NCBI RefSeq assembly: GCF_042453785.1
Contig: NC_091671.1
Coordinates: 36,223,001 to 36,287,000 of the forward strand
Reading direction: 5' to 3'
Length of the DNA: 64,000 nt
Source: Malus domestica
Taxonomy: Eukaryota; Streptophyta; Magnoliopsida; Rosales; Rosaceae
Made by a program: the position numbers and the translations under genes. Below the pieces are notes generated by a model. It had not been told where the DNA came from and searched no databases. It worked only from the letters and a program-made list of their open reading frames with translations. Shown piece after piece: positions 57,901 to 64,000 of the stretch; position 1 is the first letter of the stretch, and the number at the start of each line of letters is the position of its first letter.

Positions 57901-60062
57901 TAGGCTCGCCTCTGAACTCAGCAGCAAATAAAAAGGTATAAGTAGGGGACCATGGAATCCATAGTTAAATGATTGATGAAATAAATGCAGAGGAAACAAT
58001 CCAATGCAATCTATGGATCAACAAAGATAAAAGTGCCAGATGGCTAAAACATATTTAATTAATTAACTTGAAAAGGTAGTATCAAAATACATGATATTAC
58101 TTCCTTAAATAACAATCGAACTTGATTAAATGAAACGTTTATTTAAATGACCCTAACCTTCCTCGCATGTAAGCATGTGATTCTCAATAAGACATTCCAA
58201 AGCCTGAAAGAAAATTAAAAAGGTCAGTAGAAAAAGTTTGAAGGATGAAACTGAAGATGCTATAAAGCTCAACTTTTTGTCGAACACTCTCAAATGGGTC
58301 TCACCCCATGTAATAGAGTTGGTAAAGAGTTGGATTGAATAGTATTTTCCAGATGGTATTTATTTCCTCATGAGAAAGTGATTCTACCTACCTTCTGATT
58401 AATGATTCCATGTATTTTTAAGCATGTTTGAAAGGATAAAACAGTTTATCAAGTTGATACTTTAGTAATTTCAATTCTTTTGTAAGGAATGCTATTTTCC
58501 CTGCCTGCTTTTGGTGGCCATAAAATGTTAGAAAAGGCCAGAAAGAATAAGTTTGGGCTTTTAACAACTTCAAAGAAAAACACTTCAAACCAAATACTTT
58601 AGAAAAATTCTTTTCTTACCTAGCAATGGGGAGAAGGATACCAAATGAATTTTGCAACTAAGAATCAATTAGAATGCGATAAGTGGATAGTCGAGGAGTT
58701 TTTTTTTTCTCCAATTGGGCCCTTGAAGTGTTTTTCTATAAAACTTACAGGTGTTAGGGTGTTTTACCAAACTGTCTCTGGTAAGTTAAAATCCCATATA
58801 TCCAACGGAATATTCCAAACGTACCTCATAACATAAGGGATCAGCTTTGATAGCAGCTTTGTACCTTTAAATTAAAAAAAAATATATTAAAATTAGTTAA
58901 AGGATCCCTTCAATCAACCTTTCTCAGCAGATACCACACCTATAGAAATCATTTATTCTCTATCCACAAGATCAACTTTAAGCTTAAGTCTCATACTCCT
59001 ACAAGTTAAAAACTACAGAGGGTATCATTTCTTTTACCCAAAAACACATTCAAACACACGCACACCTGTTAAACATTACATGATAAAGCCAGGTCCCAGA
59101 GAAAAACTTACCACTGCCGGGCCTGGACACGGTTTTCCAATGCTTCATATGCCTTACCTCGTAAAAAGCATATTGCAGAAGATATCTGTTGCAAGATATG
59201 AATAACACATTTCATGGGACAAAGATAGTAGTATATACAGACAGAACATCGGAAACTGTTGCCAAATTTTCATATAACAATGTTTACTAGGAGGTGAGGT
59301 AGTCAGATAATCTTACATTGATCTCATGATCTTCGCCATCTTTATCCAAGTACATGATATTGGAATCCTTTGTGTCATACAGATTCCCCTGTTCATCAAC
59401 TTTCGCATCGCCAAGCATTAATATGCATTGATCCCACTCCTTCAGCTCCTCCTGATTAAACAGACACAAAAAAAAAAAAAAAAAAGAACTAGTCAGTCTA
59501 TTAACCCAGAACACAACTGCATCGACCCCAAATTAAAGCTGAAAGACCGGCAATTTTTAATCATCATAACATCTATCTATGTTACTGAATTTGAAAATCC
59601 GACAACACGAAAAAAATGTCGCCTTTATAATCCGAGTAAGAAAGAAGTAAAACCCATTTTCTCCTTTTTCTACAATCACATATCAAAGTGAACCAAAACC
59701 CAACTAAAGAAACCCAAAACCCACAAATGGAAAACCCAATTTCAAGCAAAAACATTGAACCAACTCAGCAAACGAAGAGAACCCATATCCTAATTTCAGC
59801 AGCAAGAGAGACTTGCCAGGCACTTGGCAGCGAGGTAACGAAATCGGAGGTCGCGGAGGACGATCTGGGAGGCATTGAGGAGGTGGTAAGCGCGTCGGTA
59901 ATGGCGGCCGAGAAATAGAGCCTGAGCTTGCATGTAGATATCGGCAGGGTCATTGGTAAAGGCAGCGACTTTGTCAGCGAAGAAGATGGCGGAGGAGTAG
60001 AGGTGCTTCGTCACGCAGTCCCGAACTACCCCACGAAGCTTTTCAATCTCTTCTTCTCTCAT
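51924..60062 (-). CDS. APC6: Anaphase-promoting complex subunit 6 (CDC16), 16 exons, 553 residues
   Basis: Exons in transcript order: 60062-59817, 59451-59317, 59185-59112, 58864-58825, 58203-58158, 57911-57832, 57665-57487, 57386-57261, 56991-56917, 56209-56084, 55559-55490, 54750-54668, 53844-53731, 53446-53347, 52367-52332, 52055-51924. They sum to 1662 nt and every junction keeps phase. APC6 is a TPR scaffold of the APC/C ubiquitin ligase, which degrades cyclins and securin in the nucleus. The N-terminus (MREEEIEKLRGVVRDCVTKH) and AQALFLGRHYRRAYHLLNAS are near-identical to plant APC6. TPR helices include ALSWFAVGCYYYCIKKYVES, AWIGYGNAYAAKEEGDQAMS, DPLVYNELGVVAYHLKEYTK, TVVNLAHAYRKLK and STYAGLAYAYHLQ. 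The C-terminus is ALWLKPDDQFCTEMLSLAL. Arabidopsis APC6 is about 543 residues. Intron 1 has a GC donor; intron 14 carries a small repeat element (52811-53161). Confidence 0.95.
52301..52319. repeat. (AG)n microsatellite in APC6 intron 15
   Basis: Nineteen bases of alternating AG, just downstream of exon 15 on the minus strand. Confidence 0.9.
52811..53161 (-). mobile_element. TRIM-like element with paired repeats and snRNA-type promoter motifs
   Basis: Two direct copies of a 115-127-bp unit (52811-52931 and 53035-53161) share gttccaccataaaaccaa, agcccaactccttataagcc and tgatccctcaccgatgtggg, and flank about 100 bp. On the minus strand copy 1 has GTCCCACATCG (52910-52900), then 26 bases later TATAAGG (52873-52867). 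Copy 2 has the same spacing (53138-53128 and 53101-53095) with one change in the first motif. I recall this repeat as common in plant introns. It lies in APC6 intron 14, same strand as the gene. Confidence 0.65.
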
Positions 60063-60969
60063 TGTCGCCGAAAGGGGGTTTTGCTCTGGTTGCTTCAGTT
60101 CGAATTGGGTTAGAGAGAGAGAGAGAGTCAGTGAGGGATTTTGGGAAAGGGAGAGTGATTGAATTGGGCGGGAGCTGTGGAGATTTTAGAGTGATGGGCT
60201 TTGGGTTAAGATCTTGTTTAGGCTTTGTAATTTAAAATTTTAAACCCCTTTTGATTAAAGAACTTGATTTTTTTAGATACAAATAAAAAAACTAAAAGTT
60301 TAATATTCAAATTAGAACGTTTAAAATTATTATACGAAAACATCTTCTATGCAACTGAGTATATATAACTTTGCGCTTATCTGTTTCGTCATGTGATGTG
60401 AGAAAAGAAACAAATACAATGTGTTATCCGTCCGATTACACCTACGATTTTAGCATCTTGAATCTGTGACCTCATGTCAAGCTCTTGAAATCGTGTCGTG
60501 TCAAATTCTTTAATTTTGAACTCAAGTCCAAAGAAGGTTATAAAAAAAAAATATATAAAAAAATTGATGACCTAGCACTACATTGTACGCGATGATCAGG
60601 GAGTTTTTTTACCCCTTAAAAGCTTATAATAATTTTGGACCGTTGGATGAAATTTCAAAGGTCCGGATTACTTAATCCAGTGGTCTTGATGGAAGAGATC
60701 CGTCTCCAAAAAGAAGGGCGATGCTGATATTGAATTTGAACAAATATATCATTGCTAACAACAAATTTAAAGGCATAGATGGTGCTGAAGTGCGGATTAA
60801 ATGTGCTAATCAGCATCCACTGAAATTGTTTACCAATTGAGGATAACATAAGCTAGCTTACTCAGAGTAAAAATTTCGTGTTCCGGTATTCTCTAGTTTG
60901 TGTCCCTCTGCAAAATATTACACAGTTCATAGAAGCCATATTCATTCAATCAAGTTTTGTTTACCAGGC
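60063..60969. other. APC6 5' leader and promoter; 3' region of the RABA1 gene
   Basis: A gagagagagagag run near 60113-60127 lies in the probable APC6 leader. The rest is AT-rich, with the RABA1 3' untranslated region expected just left of 60970. No other gene. Confidence 0.5.
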
Positions 60970-63337
<2,368 letters not shown>

Positions 63338-63370
63338 CTAACTTTTGGTGTTCGAATTAAGAGAGAGGGG

Positions 63371-63393
63371 GAGAGAGAGAGAGAGAGAGAGAG
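63371..63393. repeat. (GA)n microsatellite in the RABA1 leader
   Basis: About 23 bases of GA repeats 46 bases upstream of the RABA1 ATG. In transcript sense this is a CT-rich leader tract, common in plant genes. Confidence 0.9.
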
Positions 63394-63606
63394 TTGCAGA
63401 GATGTGCAGCTTTCGGTGGGGATACTGAAGTGGGACTGGGAAGTGTGAAAGCGTTTTTAATTAAAAAAAGCGCCAGAAACTTGATGTCAAAGGAATTTGC
63501 ACATTGAGGAAACGTCCATGTAAATACCATCAGTACTTTTTTTTATAGATGGAATGATTCTCTTCTTATTTTTTTATGCTTTTCTTGGGAGTAAGTATTT
63601 TATATC
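63394..63606. other. RABA1 upstream region
   Basis: Presumed promoter of the minus-strand RABA1 gene. No TATA box stands out, and the promoter is hemmed in by the retroelement starting near 63607. Confidence 0.4.
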
Positions 63607-63928
63607 TGTGTAACCTGTTGTAAATGATGGGTATGTTTGCCCACATGTGTATAGTAATGTGTATAGTAAAGTATCACATGTGTACTATATACTCATAAGC
63701 TAAATAGTAATGTTTTGTAATTTTCCATTGAAGTAGCTCTATAAATAGAGCAATTCAATTGTGCAAAGATTAGTGAATGAGAAGAAGAAAGAAAAGAGAA
63801 ATATATCTAATAGCAATAATATACATTACTTCCTCTGCAACAGCTTGTGTCGGTATATTACTCTGCAACTGCTTCGTTCATTCACCGAGTAAAGGTTATC
63901 TCTCTATAAATTTTGCCTATTTATAACA
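63607..63928 (+). mobile_element. Probable 5' LTR of a Ty1/Copia-type element, running off the right edge
   Basis: A TG...CA unit of about 320 bp begins tgtgtaacctgttg and ends cctatttataaca. It has a TATA box at 63740-63748 (tataaatag). cgttatcagcacgactct follows, the phrase that typically follows the LTR in plant Copia elements and overlaps the primer-binding region. Only 72 bases of internal DNA are in the window. The exact start (63607 or 63609) and the partner LTR cannot be seen. Confidence 0.55.
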
Positions 63929-64000
63929 CGTTATCAGCACGACTCTCTAATCTTTTTCTCATTTCCTTTCACCGAAAGAAAAAAAAAAATGTTTCCTCTA

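Overview
The window is nuclear DNA of a flowering plant: spliced genes with GT-AG (and some GC-AG) introns, plant-only families (a Tubby-like F-box protein, a DOG1-domain protein, a RABA1 GTPase), and plant Ty3/Gypsy lineages (Tat and Athila). Repeat families and coding sequences look like those of woody Rosaceae such as apple or pear; that is recognition, not computed. There is no sign of bacterial, organellar or viral origin.

Layout. (1) 1-1100: first coding exon of a Tubby-like F-box gene on the minus strand, running off the left edge. (2) 2026-28219: a solo LTR of about 2.4 kb blown open by nested insertions. A Tat-type Gypsy element (2280-23998, minus strand, 481-bp LTRs) sits in it, and an Athila-type Gypsy element (8866-17006, minus strand, LTR up to 1627 bp) sits in the Tat 3' region. 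A hAT-like DNA element (25597-27684) is a separate insertion into the same solo LTR. Target-site duplications order most of these events. The Tat 3' region also holds four tandem arrays and, on the opposite strand, a small accessory gene with its own TATA box and poly(A) signal. (3) 28781-31336: a second solo LTR of the same family in inverted orientation with a perfect 5-bp duplication. (4) 32492-39433: a Harbinger-like MITE, a third related solo LTR (34538-37724) and a MITE-like element with an 8-bp duplication. (5) 40414-41558: a two-exon DOG1-like gene (minus). (6) 41559-47265: AT-rich intergenic DNA with dispersed repeats. (7) 47266-64000: a gene-dense block holding a 62-residue single-pass membrane protein (minus), ALG2 (plus, divergent from it over 264 bp), APC6/CDC16 (minus, 16 exons), a RABA1 GTPase (minus, 2 exons), and at the right edge the start of an apparent Copia element.

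The host genes are housekeeping and unrelated in pathway: N-glycan assembly at the ER (ALG2), cell-cycle ubiquitination (APC6), membrane traffic (RABA1), and probable regulatory proteins (TLP, DOG1-like). No operon-like logic applies. The only evident shared regulation is the short divergent promoter between the small membrane protein and ALG2.

Most notable: the antisense gene inside the Tat element, the datable insertion nest, an inverted integrase segment next to a hairpin in the Athila element, an snRNA-type promoter signature in a repeat inside an APC6 intron, and GC-AG introns in both ALG2 and APC6. Exon borders were derived by reading splice sites and checking phase by hand; no alignment or transcript evidence was available.
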